Below, in pieces: positions 12,620 to 22,395 of a DNA stretch of 64,000 nucleotides (positions are counted from its first letter, which is position 1; each line of letters opens with the position of its first letter). A model generated the notes under the pieces. The model ran no database searches and was not told where the DNA came from. It saw nothing but the letters and a program-made list of their open reading frames with translations. The translations under genes were made by a program, and so were the position numbers. The stretch is from contig NW_006281099.1 of NCBI RefSeq assembly GCF_000203795.2, forward strand, positions 1,801,774 to 1,865,773. Direction: 5' to 3'. Source of the stretch: Batrachochytrium dendrobatidis JAM81. Taxonomy: Eukaryota > Chytridiomycota > Chytridiomycetes > Rhizophydiales.

Positions 12620-14370
12620 TCATTCGGAAGCCTTGACATTTTCAGCCATATCGACAGAGAGACGAAAAGCACCAACCATTGCGCCAAGCTGTATATCTTC
12701 ACTGCATCCAACACCAATATTGTACCTATTTAAAGCCCAGTTTTAAAATAATAAGAGTCAGTTATTCATTCCGCCAACAAAACAAAGCAATGCCACTCAA
12801 CTCTATATCGGCCAACTTTTCCATTAAAAAAATGCGAGAAACTTTTGGAAGTTCTAGCCCTGCAAGTGAGACTACCAATCCTGACAAGAGATCGGCAAGC
12901 GCGAGTCCTTTTTCATGTTTGAGAAGTTTTACACTTTTTAATGCGGTAGTGTAGTCCATGTTAAACAGCCATGCAACAATCTGATCAATATCTGCAGGAC
13001 ATGGTGAGCCAGTGCACGCATAAATGGTTTCTTCTGTTGCTTCAGGATAACCTGTATGCACTGCCTGTCATGAGTAAATTGGATTAGACAATGGTTATTG
13101 TTTTTTACCGTGCCATAGTAGTGCTCAAATAATAAAAACAAAATACCTGAAGAATATTGAGTGCGCGACGCATATCACCCTGAGATAGTTTCAATACGGC
13201 TTGACGGCCAGCTTGAGTAATATTGATACTGATTTAAAAATGGGGTTGGGTCAATCATGGTAAACCAAAAAGTAAATCTAGACTCTAGATTTTAAAAGCC
13301 AATCGAAATGTGCAGGTATTCTTCTTACCCTTCTTGATTAATAATATGGGTAATGCGATCAGAGATTTGTGCTTCTTCAAGTGGTGCAAATCGAAATCGT
13401 GTGCAACGAGATTGAAGGGCAGGAATGATTTTCCCAACGTAATTGCAAATAAGACAGAATCGAACGTTTTTGGTGTATTGCTCAATCACTAACAACGAAT
13501 ATTTTCAAACCGGTCAACCCTACTATCGATACCAAAGTTTTAAACAAATGAATCGTGTACCTCGACGAAGTGCATTTTGAGCAGCCTGTGTCATGGCATC
13601 TGCTTCATCGAGAATAATGAGCTTGAACCCAGAACTAAAATACAGCCAATACATTAAATTGTAAACTCTGCTAATGCATCAAAATCTATCCATGTAGATG
13701 AGTACCTAAATAGTTTACGAGTACTAGCAAAGTTTTTGATTTGTTCGCGAACAACGTCAATGCCACGATCGTCAGAGGCATTTAGCTAGTTGCATGGAAT
13801 AAAGTTAATTGTCACCTCCAATGTATTGCAAGAGTAGCTAAAACAAATGCACTAGTACAGAACAAATGACGATCAATACCTCCAAGATCATGGATCTAAA
13901 CTTATCACCGTATAGCTTACGGGCACATGCCAAGATTGTTGATGTTTTCCCTGTTCCAGGAGGTCCGTAAAAAAGCATATGAGGTAGTTTGTTTTCATCG
14001 ATGAATCGGACAACTACACAAAGAATACAGGAGTTTAAATAAAAATAACATGATTTGATGAGCCAAGTATTGCTTACTGGTGGATATAATGTCTTTATGA
14101 GAAATGAGTTCATCTAGCCGAGAAGGACGATACTTTTCAACCCTAACAGAGAAATAAAGAATTGTCAGTATTGAGCCGAGTGGATACAGAACATTGAGCA
14201 GCCAAGAATTGGACATCAGCAATAGCCAGCAAGATGATCGCATGCACAAATATTTACCAAGGAAGAGAATCGACCACCGATTCATCATAGACAACAGCCT
14301 TTCCTTTGTTCTTGCTAACTTGTATAACAGAAACATCGTCATCTACGATCATATCACTTGCAGCAGTCAT
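12620..14370 (-). CDS. RFC5: Replication factor C small subunit (RFC5 / yeast Rfc3)
   Basis: Nine exons: 14258-14370, 14078-14142, 13880-14013, 13706-13785, 13561-13634, 13329-13488, 13147-13228, 12802-13064, 12620-12725; 358 residues. It is a clamp-loader AAA+ ATPase subunit that loads PCNA at replication forks. Motifs in order: VEKYRP, Walker A GPPGTGKTSTILACA, LNASDDRGIDVVREQIKNFA, Walker B LIILDEADAMT, sensor LICNY, arginine-finger SRCTRFRF and GDMRRALNILQ. The N-terminus (DSLPWVEKYRPSRLDELISH) and C-terminus (ADIEYNIGVGCSEDIQL) fit human RFC5 rather than RFC2 or RFC4. The eighth intron uses the unusual donor GTTGAG, but the junction GA|G TAC restores the family's IEY. Every junction keeps phase. 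Confidence 0.95.
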
Positions 14371-14428
14371 GGTGAATAATGGTTGAAGTTGAAAGCGTTG
14401 CTGGATTTGATTTTACATTTAAATCAAC
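14371..14428. promoter_or_regulatory. 58-bp shared divergent promoter, RFC5 / SPC1
   Basis: Only 58 bp separate the two start codons (minus-strand ATG ending at 14370, plus-strand ATG at 14429). Both transcripts must start within this gap or inside each other's 5' ends, so the promoter and the 5' UTRs are necessarily shared or overlapping. The gap is AT-rich with no obvious TATA element. Confidence 0.5.
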
Positions 14429-14971
14429 ATGAATATTCTGCAGTCGGGCAAGATTGTGAGCTATAAGCCATTGAATAGAATTGTGTTGAATTCAACTCAT
14501 GCATTTGCTATACAATGAATACAGGATTTCCATGGACAGCGACTGGTTGACCGATATTCTACTGGATTGCTGGTGCTGACTGGAGTAAGCTGGCCAGATG
14601 TCATACAATTACATGAATCTGATGCTAGACACTAACATCTGGATTGCATTAGCTTGTTGGGTTCTTTACAGGATTCACCACACAGTCCATAATGAGTGTG
14701 TTGGTTGTAGATGCTATCGGACTGGCCGTGACTTGTTTAGTAAGTCATTCGATCCTTGACCCTTGTAACCTCATTTGTTAACCTCTTGATCTATTAATAG
14801 GTGTGTCTACCTGCATGGCCCATCTACAATCAAAACCAACCAAAATGGGTTCCTAAAGAAGTCGAACCCTCCACATCGGACAATGAAACCGACGATGAGG
14901 ATGAGAGTAATGTGCCAAAAACACCCAAAAAGACTTCGATATTTGGGTTCATTAGTCGTATCTTGTTTTGA
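14429..14971 (+). CDS. SPC1: Signal peptidase complex subunit 1 (SPC1/SPCS1)
   Basis: Four exons, 14429-14455, 14525-14584, 14653-14739 and 14801-14971, give 114 residues. The family core is plain: DFHGQRLVDR at the membrane edge, a first membrane segment (TGLLVLTGLVGFFTGF), a second (VLVVDAIGLAVTCLV), then the hallmark LPAWPIYNQNQPKWVP. SPC1 is a small two-pass subunit of the ER signal peptidase that helps select substrates. The acidic then lysine-rich C-terminal tail (DDEDES...) is cytosolic in the family. All three introns are phase 0 and use GTGAGC/GTAAGC/GTAAGT donors. Confidence 0.9.
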
Positions 14972-15257
14972 AAAATGAACAAGTGCATTCTGTGAATGAG
15001 TTTCAGATGCTGTTAGAGTGTTGATCTACAGTGAGTTGATGTTCAACTTGCTCATGAATCTTTAAGCTTTTTGCAATCTCAATGGTTGCAGGTCGATACG
15101 TTGATACCAAAATCATTTCAATTTTATTCTTATAATCTGTTCAACATTGTTGCTCTACTTTATTATCACAACTTGACCATTTTTCTCGATAATTGACAAA
15201 CATGAGTGAGATGGTCCAACATATTCAATACTGTATAAAACACTGCAAAGTTCTCTT

Positions 15258-18200
15258 TCAACCCTGTTGGTTAGATTCACGCTCTCGAGCTTTTCCTCGC
15301 CTGCCTCGTCCGGCTCTGCGACGGCTATTTGATAGTCTATCTGAATTTTTAGACTTTGAAGATGAACTATTAGAATGCTTGGATCCATTTGTGTTTCGAC
15401 TGGCCCAATCATCCAACACGCTTTGCACTCGTACACTCTTGTGTGCGGTATGTTCACTAGGAAAATACTGCGTAATGTCTGTTTGATTCAACTCGACTCT
15501 TGTCGAGTGGTTTGAGTGTTTTTGTTGATGCATTTGTTTGATTACCGGAACAAGAGTTTGATCCACTGTCTCGTGCGACCATTGCAGCTTATGTTCGAGA
15601 AAGTGACGGATACCTTCTAGATCTGGCTCTCCCCAAGTAAAATTGGTTAGGTCTTGATCAACTACAGGATTTATGTAAGCATTTAAAACCCGCAAATCAG
15701 GAAATCCATCCGGAATATCAAGTTTTTTTGCCAAATTTCTCTAGCATATCATGCAATCCCAGTTGTGAACAACGTATATTAGCATTGCATCTTAATATCA
15801 GGTTGTATTTGAAAAACAGTAACCTACCAATTTCTTTCGTGTCGGAGAATCTTCTTTATCCAATATACCTGAGCCCACACGCTTGACCCATGCTTTAAAT
15901 GCCTCGAGTCCGGTCAGTGCACTCATCGGCTCCAGATTAGCATCTACTCCACCTTTACTGTAATCCAAATTGCACCATTCATTTAAAATCTCGACAGAAG
16001 TAACAGGTCCGATGCCAACTAATCCAGGAGTATAATCACTTCCAAGAAGATACGCCAGCAAAATCAGTTTCTCTCTCGACAGTCCCAACTGTTCTTGTAG
16101 TCTATCCATTGTATAAATTTCCACAGATCGTGTTTGAGTAAACATATTTTTGTATACCACTTCACCACCAAAGACAAATACATCGCTATCGTCCGTCACT
16201 ATCCCTTCAACAAGACCTTGTTTTTGAAGAAATGCGCATTGCGATTCGGCTTCAGTTGTGGCGACAATATACGGAATACCAAACTGTTTAAGGAGCTCCT
16301 ACCATCATTTCAAATAACATTGTAAGAACATATTTAAAATATAGTATTCATCAATATCCATAGCCACTCACTTGGGTTTCAGCAATCATGGATGCAGTGA
16401 TATCACTTGCATCTCGTAAACCACGTCGCTGCTGTTGTTCAAGTTCGGTCAACTCCTGTTCCACATCTTTCAGGTTAAGATCGACGGTTGAAAAATACTC
16501 TTGGTAGCCTTGCATTTCGTCTTCAAGTTGAGTAGGCACGTCAATTGCCGAATCACCATCAACTCCCTCCTGCTGGAGCTTTTGCAACTGCTGCTTTATC
16601 AGGTGCAGCTGTTGATCAAAATCAGTTGCTGTTTGAACACATTCGTCTGTTGGAATTTCAGACTCTGATAATGGTGGTGATGAGCAAGCATCTGGTACAT
16701 CCACTGACAGTTCTTTAGAAACGTCATTTTTAGACTCGACTATTTCCCACTCAACCGAGTTCTCCTCGTCATCATCTGCATCATTTTCTATAGGTAACGC
16801 AGCAGTGGAAAGCTGCTCATTGTGAGATTCAGAATCTAGTACCAAATCAGTTTGCGCATCTAAACGCTCTTTAGTCATGTCAAACGCAATAGGATTGTGT
16901 GTGAGATAGTTGGTGTTGTGTACACTGCTAGCATCTACACATTTATCTTCGTCATCTTCATCATCAAACTGCAAAAACTCGGAAATGTTTTTTGAAAGGC
17001 TAGTTGGCATTGCAGCTGACAGTTGAGCTGTGAAAAGTGGATGTGGAATATTGATTTCAGTGCCAATCTTGGTTTCAGATCTGTCCGTCGTCAGTGTTGT
17101 AGATTGTACATTGACATCAGAAACGGGTTTAAAATCATCACCAGTTGAGTCTGTACCAAGCTCATCCAGCACAGTACTCAGTGGGGCATCATCCAAATTT
17201 GGCACAGTAAGAGTTTTCTGTATCAAACAATCAGTATCCAAGTGAGCAGCATTGCGACTCGTATCAGGAAATGTCTGTTCAAGCCTTTTTAAAAGTCGGA
17301 TTCGCACCTGCTTTAAATATTGCTCCAAAAATCGACACGAAATGTCACGATCGGATCCTAATTCAGTCTTTTCGCGGCGTTTGATCACAATACTAAAAAG
17401 TCGGCTCAATTCTAAATCATCAACTTTTAATATAGCTGGAGAGAACCACGAGTTTTCTGGTGCAATGGAGTCGGGTGTCAAAAGAATTGGTGGTGCAATT
17501 GAGCACCAACAGGAAATAAATTCATTATCATCACTCGGCTCTGTTCTTTCTAGGCGTAGCACATCCTCAAAAAGTGCTTGAGCATATTCGGAATCAGGCT
17601 GACAATTGATTGGTCCTGCTTTGTAAAGATTGTTTGATGACTTTAAACAAGTACTAGAATGTACAATGCTGTTCTGATCGGCTTGTTCAGGAACTTCCAT
17701 TGGACTAATGGACATGGAGAAATTGGTTTCGATCGCATTCATTGAAGTTGAGTATAAACTTGATGTAGATGATGCAGTTGGATCATATAAACAATGGCAA
17801 GAAGCTTTTTCAGATGTATCGAGATGAATCGCGGCATTTCTGGTAAACGTGTCATCTTTTGCATCATGTATTACCCGAGTGTCAAATGATACAGCAGATG
17901 CAACAGGCACAACAGATGTTTGGGCAAACTCAAAATCATTATTGTTTGACCAAGATTCAGCACTCATTGACTCTGCATCGGGATTTGTATATGCGCTGCA
18001 TGCGACATCCTCCCACTCACTTATAAACGATTGATGACTTGCATGGGCTGGAAAAGGTTTAGATGCACTGGTTCTGTTGTTATAGCGCGCCAATAAACTG
18101 TTTGAATCCATCAAATCACAATCACCCATCTGCAAGCCCTCAGATGACTTGTATGGGTATTCAATCAACCCACTGTTGCTATTTTCAGCATGCCAGTCAT

Positions 18201-20021
18201 CCAAGGTTAAATCTATGCGCTCAGAATCGGTAAATTTGGCTAATACTTGCTCAACTGTCTGATCATCCGAAACATAGGCTTCAAAGTTATTTATCAGTGG
18301 CTGATCTGAGGGTGTAGAGTTGTTGTTTTGAAAAGACCATTGGTGGTGGTTTTGGTCCAAAGCATTTGAAACAGGAGTTTCCCGATATGTGTGATCTTTA
18401 GACTGTGCAGTCACATTATCATCACCAGCACTACTTCGAATGATTCTGGGATCATGTTGAGTCAAATCATCAATAGATGAGGTTGCAAATCCTTGCATTC
18501 CGGTTGTACCATCCACAACACGAAGATCTACCTCACGCACTGTCATGGTATACCCCGCAATATCGCGAAGCGCCGAGTCACCAGAAATAGATGCAGCACT
18601 ATTATTATTGGTAGGCAAATCAGCTACTTCGTTCTTGACAAGCATAAAATCTCTATTTCGCACACCAGCGATTCTTCTACGACCAAAATGCCTTTTTCTT
18701 TTCCAAGAATCTCCGCCAGTAGCTTGATCTATTGAAGCTTTAGATTTGACTACACCAGCATTTTGAGCAAACAGTGTTGTGCGCTGAGTAAGCGCATTCC
18801 GATGAACAAGATTTCTGATTTGCAGTTTGCTAAAATCCAACGAAGTCTTTGATGTTTGGAGCATGGACTGTACTCGGGAATTGTCGGGTGCTCGAGCTCG
18901 ATTCTTGATTTCAATAATCACCTCGTGTTGAATCTCGACTGGAAGATTTTTAAACTCGGTAGAGTCTATATTTATCTTGGAGAGATCGATATCATTACGA
19001 TGAAAAGCAATAAAGGAACGCAGCTCTTCCTCTGTTGCCAGTCTTTCGTCGTTTTTTGAAACAGACTTTAACGTAGATCTGTAAATGTGTAGATATCCAA
19101 TGAAAAACAGCAATATCAGAGTCAAAGATTTATTTGATATATGATACGGTTTAAAGTAAAATTACTTACTGATCTGCTAGCGGCAGCTCAAATTCATCTC
19201 GAAGTCGTTTTAATCCTCGTTCAGAGTTCTTATTGGCAGGGATATTGCGGTTTGAGGCTGCATCGTAGTACTGAATTGGCCGATCACTATTTTCTGTAGT
19301 TTCGATTTCACTAAATTCAATTTGGTTAATTGTAGAATGAATACAGTTGAAGCTACGAGATAGTTGTCTTTCATTTAAATTGTTCAACTTACGTTGGTTG
19401 ATTTGCAAGACTTACAATCAACGCTCGTTTTTGCAATTGTAGAGACAAGATTCTTTCTGCAGTTTTTCTCAGACTCTGCTCGACTGTAGCTCTCCGGTGT
19501 CTTCTACTTGCCTATAATTAGCAATACCCAGCATAGCATCCATCAGTGTTGGTAGCATTTCGGGTAATAAACAATCAACTTGGAGTTTAAAATAAATCCA
19601 CATACAATGGTCTGTCGTTTCAAGGCAGGTGTCGCTCCATCAAATACAAACACTGGCAGAATGCCATAAAAGAGCAGTTTGCAGATACGTCTAAAAAACC
19701 CAATAATATGTGCACCATGAAGTAGATTGCCATCTCTACTCCGCATGGCCTTGAGAAACTGATGCAGCCAAATAGAAGCATGTGAATCAACAATACATGC
19801 AATCAATATGTCAAGGAATAAGCAGTCAACCAACTATATCAACAAAGCATATTCTGCCGGATTGTAAAAAATAACCAAACTTTGGCAAGCATCCATCAGA
19901 ATATAAAACAAAAGTATATTATAAAAAAGATATCAACTGCTACTCGCTTTCCACACATGGTTTCCAAGCGTACTGGCTTGGCTGTAGTCCCGACTAGTTG
20001 CCAGAGTCCCTTGACACCCAT
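15258..20021 (-). CDS. RAD2: RAD2/XPG (ERCC5) nucleotide-excision-repair endonuclease
   Basis: Seven exons: 19934-20021, 19606-19781, 19393-19511, 19170-19310, 16372-19078, 15828-16298 and 15258-15740; 1394 residues. The N-domain starts [10 protein letters not shown] and continues [20 protein letters not shown] once the first intron is removed. The I-domain holds the acidic metal ligands in TEAESQC (~1092-1098) and TDDSDVF, then the helix-hairpin-helix [20 protein letters not shown] makes the 3' cut in nucleotide excision repair. Between N and I lies a ~900-residue acidic, Ser-rich spacer, long as is usual for the family. Near the C-terminus QTDITQYF (~1320-1327) fits a PCNA-binding PIP box, followed by a basic [11 protein letters not shown] nuclear signal. 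The first intron appears to be of AT-AC type (separate entry). Confidence 0.92.
19782..19933 (-). other. Predicted U12-type AT-AC intron in RAD2
   Basis: Read on the minus strand, the 152-nt intron begins ATATCTTTTT (one mismatch to the U12 AT-AC donor ATATCCTTTT), contains TTCCTTGAC at 19810-19818 (a full match to the U12 branch consensus TTCCTTRAC), and ends TTCAC. Joining exon ends GTT G and AT GCT TCT ATT gives VDASIWL, the invariant start of the XPG N-domain active site. The branch A lies about 29 nt from the 3' end, longer than the usual 10-20. An alternative GT-AG intron (donor GTAGCA, acceptor GATATAG) is in frame but would replace the conserved residues with an unrelated hydrophobic insert. 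Confidence 0.75.
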
Positions 20022-20058
20022 CGGAATCTATGATATCACTTCAATTGGCCAAGATTTA

Positions 20059-20210
20059 CTGTCGTATTCACGTAAAATGAAACCTGCTATCTTGCAGTAC
20101 TTTAATTTGCTTTGAAATAAAACGGTAAACACTCGATGCGATTTATTGCAAATTCAGCTTTTACTGTTGATTTCCTTGTTTGGCGTTTCGTTTGCATGAA
20201 TACGACGGTG
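20059..20210. mobile_element. Small TIR element, copy D (MITE-like)
   Basis: Left end CTGTCGTATTCACGTAAAAT (from 20059, preceded by TA) and right end (revcomp) CCGTCGTATTCATGCAAACG (ending 20210) form imperfect terminal inverted repeats about 25 bp long around ~100 bp of non-coding DNA. The ends match the termini of the copies at 48329 and 55613. It sits just upstream of the RAD2 start codon and downstream of GMF, and is the most diverged copy; the right TA is not preserved. Confidence 0.55.
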
Positions 20211-20384
20211 AGTCGGGATTGATCGAAATTCTAATCGATCGAAAACTTGGCGAATGGATCCTCAAATTGGTTAAACTCGCCTTGACAGATGTACGATATG
20301 TTTAGATGTGACATTGTATTTAAAATGGTTTATACGAGCAAGTTTATTCAAGTGTCGTAACGAATAAACCCAACAATACACCTA

Positions 20385-21702
20385 TTATGGCCGAGTAAGC
20401 GATGCCTCAAGTTTTTGTATCATCCATTCATCCGTAAGCTCCTCCGGATCTGTAACATCAAACACCTGGTAGGAGATGGAGTAAGTATGTTGATCTCACA
20501 CATCCAATAAAACCCCGTTTGAAACCCTAATTGATCCTACCTTGCCAGTGATATCGGCTTTTTGAAACAGGTGTGAGCTTGTACTCGCATAAAGCATTCG
20601 ATTGTTGGTGCTCGATCCAGTTGGACTACATTTAAAAGTCAAATGTCAACTATATGATTCACCAACCTTGAATCATCTCGATAGAATCCAATTGTTTTAT
20701 AAATACATGGGCTGCTTACTTGTAATAAATACCTATGCAGGGGTATTTACGAAAAGTAAACAAATATTAAATTATAAACACTGCATATTTCTTTACATAA
20801 TTGAAGCTGGGTCCAATAGCCTACCAACAAGCGGATATGAGATTCGTCCATCACGATGCTTCATTTCATAACTAACGACAAGAAATCGGGGAGTGGAGTC
20901 GGGAAGTTCTTCAGCAATATCCGCTATAGATATCCCAAATTAAAAACGCCATAACAGTACTGCATCAGTACAAGATAGAGTGGTATGTCAAGCATCTAGA
21001 TCTACAACTGTTTACCTAAAGCAGCATCATCAAAAAATTGATCTTTGATAACCTATACAATACAGTATCATAAGCGCTATTATCGAGTAAATTAAATACG
21101 CAACAATATAACCATCGAGTAGTTTGAACTTCAAGTTTTATCACACCGTCAATGATTGTATATCAATCTTGAGTATCAATGCTGCATTTGACTTTGCCTT
21201 TCTAGAATGTTTAAGCATATAAATCATAATGGGTTGTAGGTATGAGCTGGACTAGACTTGCAATGTAGAATGACTTTGGTCATGGAGCAATCATTTGTTC
21301 AGATAATAGATTCATATGGTGGAACCAACCTGAAACGCAGTAGCTAAATTTGAGTGAATCAGATTAGTATTCAATTAGACAAGACACCCAGATTCAAGTC
21401 GATACATATTGGTTCCAATAGGATACTGAATATCAGCTACTTTACTTTGTACCCATCATTATTTTACTACGAATAAATCTGCATACCTTGATCTCCTTCA
21501 AAGCCTCCTCTGATACTTGACAAGTTTGATGGCTCTTGAATACCACAGTGACATTAGCCAACCAAAGTTGATGCAAGGGTAAATAAATACAGTTTATTAG
21601 ACCAAAGATATTTAAAAGTGCAATTCATAAAACCATCTTGTCTAGACTACAGAATGGATGAACCAACTACATGTAACAAGAGCATTATTATGATAATACC
21701 AT
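20385..21702 (-). CDS. GMF: Glia maturation factor (ADF-homology, Arp2/3 debranching)
   Basis: Exons 21487-21534, 21330-21343 (14 nt), 21147-21201, 21016-21052, 20825-20923, 20720-20732 (13 nt), 20541-20625 and 20385-20465, all in phase, give 143 residues plus an initiator Met; human GMFB has 142. Family landmarks: EEALKEIK|LLRFRK|AKSNAALILKID, EELPDSTPRFLVVSY, HRDGRISYPLVGIYYNPTG, RMLYAS, then DVTDPEELTDEWMIQKL. GMF binds Arp2/3 and removes actin branches. The start codon is not in the first recognised exon (SHQTCQVSEE). The ATG at 21700-21702, followed at once by GTATTA, would supply an ATG-only exon, but this is inference. Without the two microexons the protein could not be read through. 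Confidence 0.85.
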
Positions 21703-21881
21703 AATGGAAACTGGACTTGAACTTGTAAATTGGACAGAAAATCAAACTAAAAACTTGATAGTCTGGTTAAAACAGACTTGGATGTTTAAGTAGATATGCA
21801 GACACTGGAATGTCTGATCACTGCAACTCTATTGCGAGCTGGACTGTTTTCAGTCATTTCAATTAGACTTGTATTGTTTTC

Positions 21882-21930
21882 ATAACCACAGATCAACAAC
21901 AGTTGCATGCTGTTGTTGATCCGTGGTTAT
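21882..21930. repeat. Near-perfect 21-nt inverted repeat (hairpin)
   Basis: Arms 21882-21902 and 21910-21930 are reverse complements with a single mismatch (ATAACCACAGATCAACAACA versus the partner arm), around a 7-nt loop containing GCATG. It lies between the 3' end of KLHDC4 and the 5' end of GMF, 46 nt before the dispersed repeat at 21976. It could be the remnant of an element end, a structured RNA or a boundary element; nothing decides between them. Confidence 0.7.
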
Positions 21931-21975
21931 ATTTACTGATTCATGTCTCAACTCATTATTACTACAAGTGGATTA

Positions 21976-22266
21976 CTCTTTAAACACTAATGAGTCTAGC
22001 AGTGTATTAAGTGTTTGTTACAAACCTAGTCTTGGGTTATTCCCAGTCACACACTCGGATTCATTGTCATGTACTCAACCCAAACTAATGAGTTGGTTAT
22101 TCAATCTACTAAAAAGCTTAAATGAAATGCTCATACTCGGCATTTAATGTTTTAGAAGAACCAATAAAACAGTCGATTCAAATCTATTCAGTCTTGGTAT
22201 TTAAAATAAAATCTGAATCAGCTTATTGAATCCTTTAAACTGAAATGGGTTTCAATCCCATTAAAT
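21976..22266. repeat. Dispersed ~290-bp repeat, copy 1
   Basis: This 291-bp block recurs at 55282-55568 in the same orientation with about 7 substitutions and one 4-bp gap (roughly 97% identity by eye). It starts CTCTTTAAACACTAATGAG and ends CATTAAAT in both copies, after which the flanks are unrelated. I see no terminal inverted repeats, target-site duplication or long reading frame. Confidence 0.85.
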
Positions 22267-22395
22267 CATCTCAAAGCACAACCAAATGCCATAAAATATG
22301 CGTAGATCAAGAAAACAATAGTATTCAGTGCTCTTTATATACTACTTATGATCACCTTCAACTCATTCCTCCAATATATGTGACCCTTTCTTCTG

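Noticed and set aside
19834..19941. GT-AG version of RAD2 intron 1 (donor GTAGCA, acceptor GATATAG)
   Set aside because: In frame and of normal length, but it replaces the conserved AVDASIWL with a hydrophobic insert, whereas the AT-AC junction restores it exactly.
21976..22266. Repeat as a tRNA-derived SINE
   Set aside because: A weak B-box-like GATTCAAATC is present, but there is no convincing A box at the right distance, no poly(A) tail and no target duplication.
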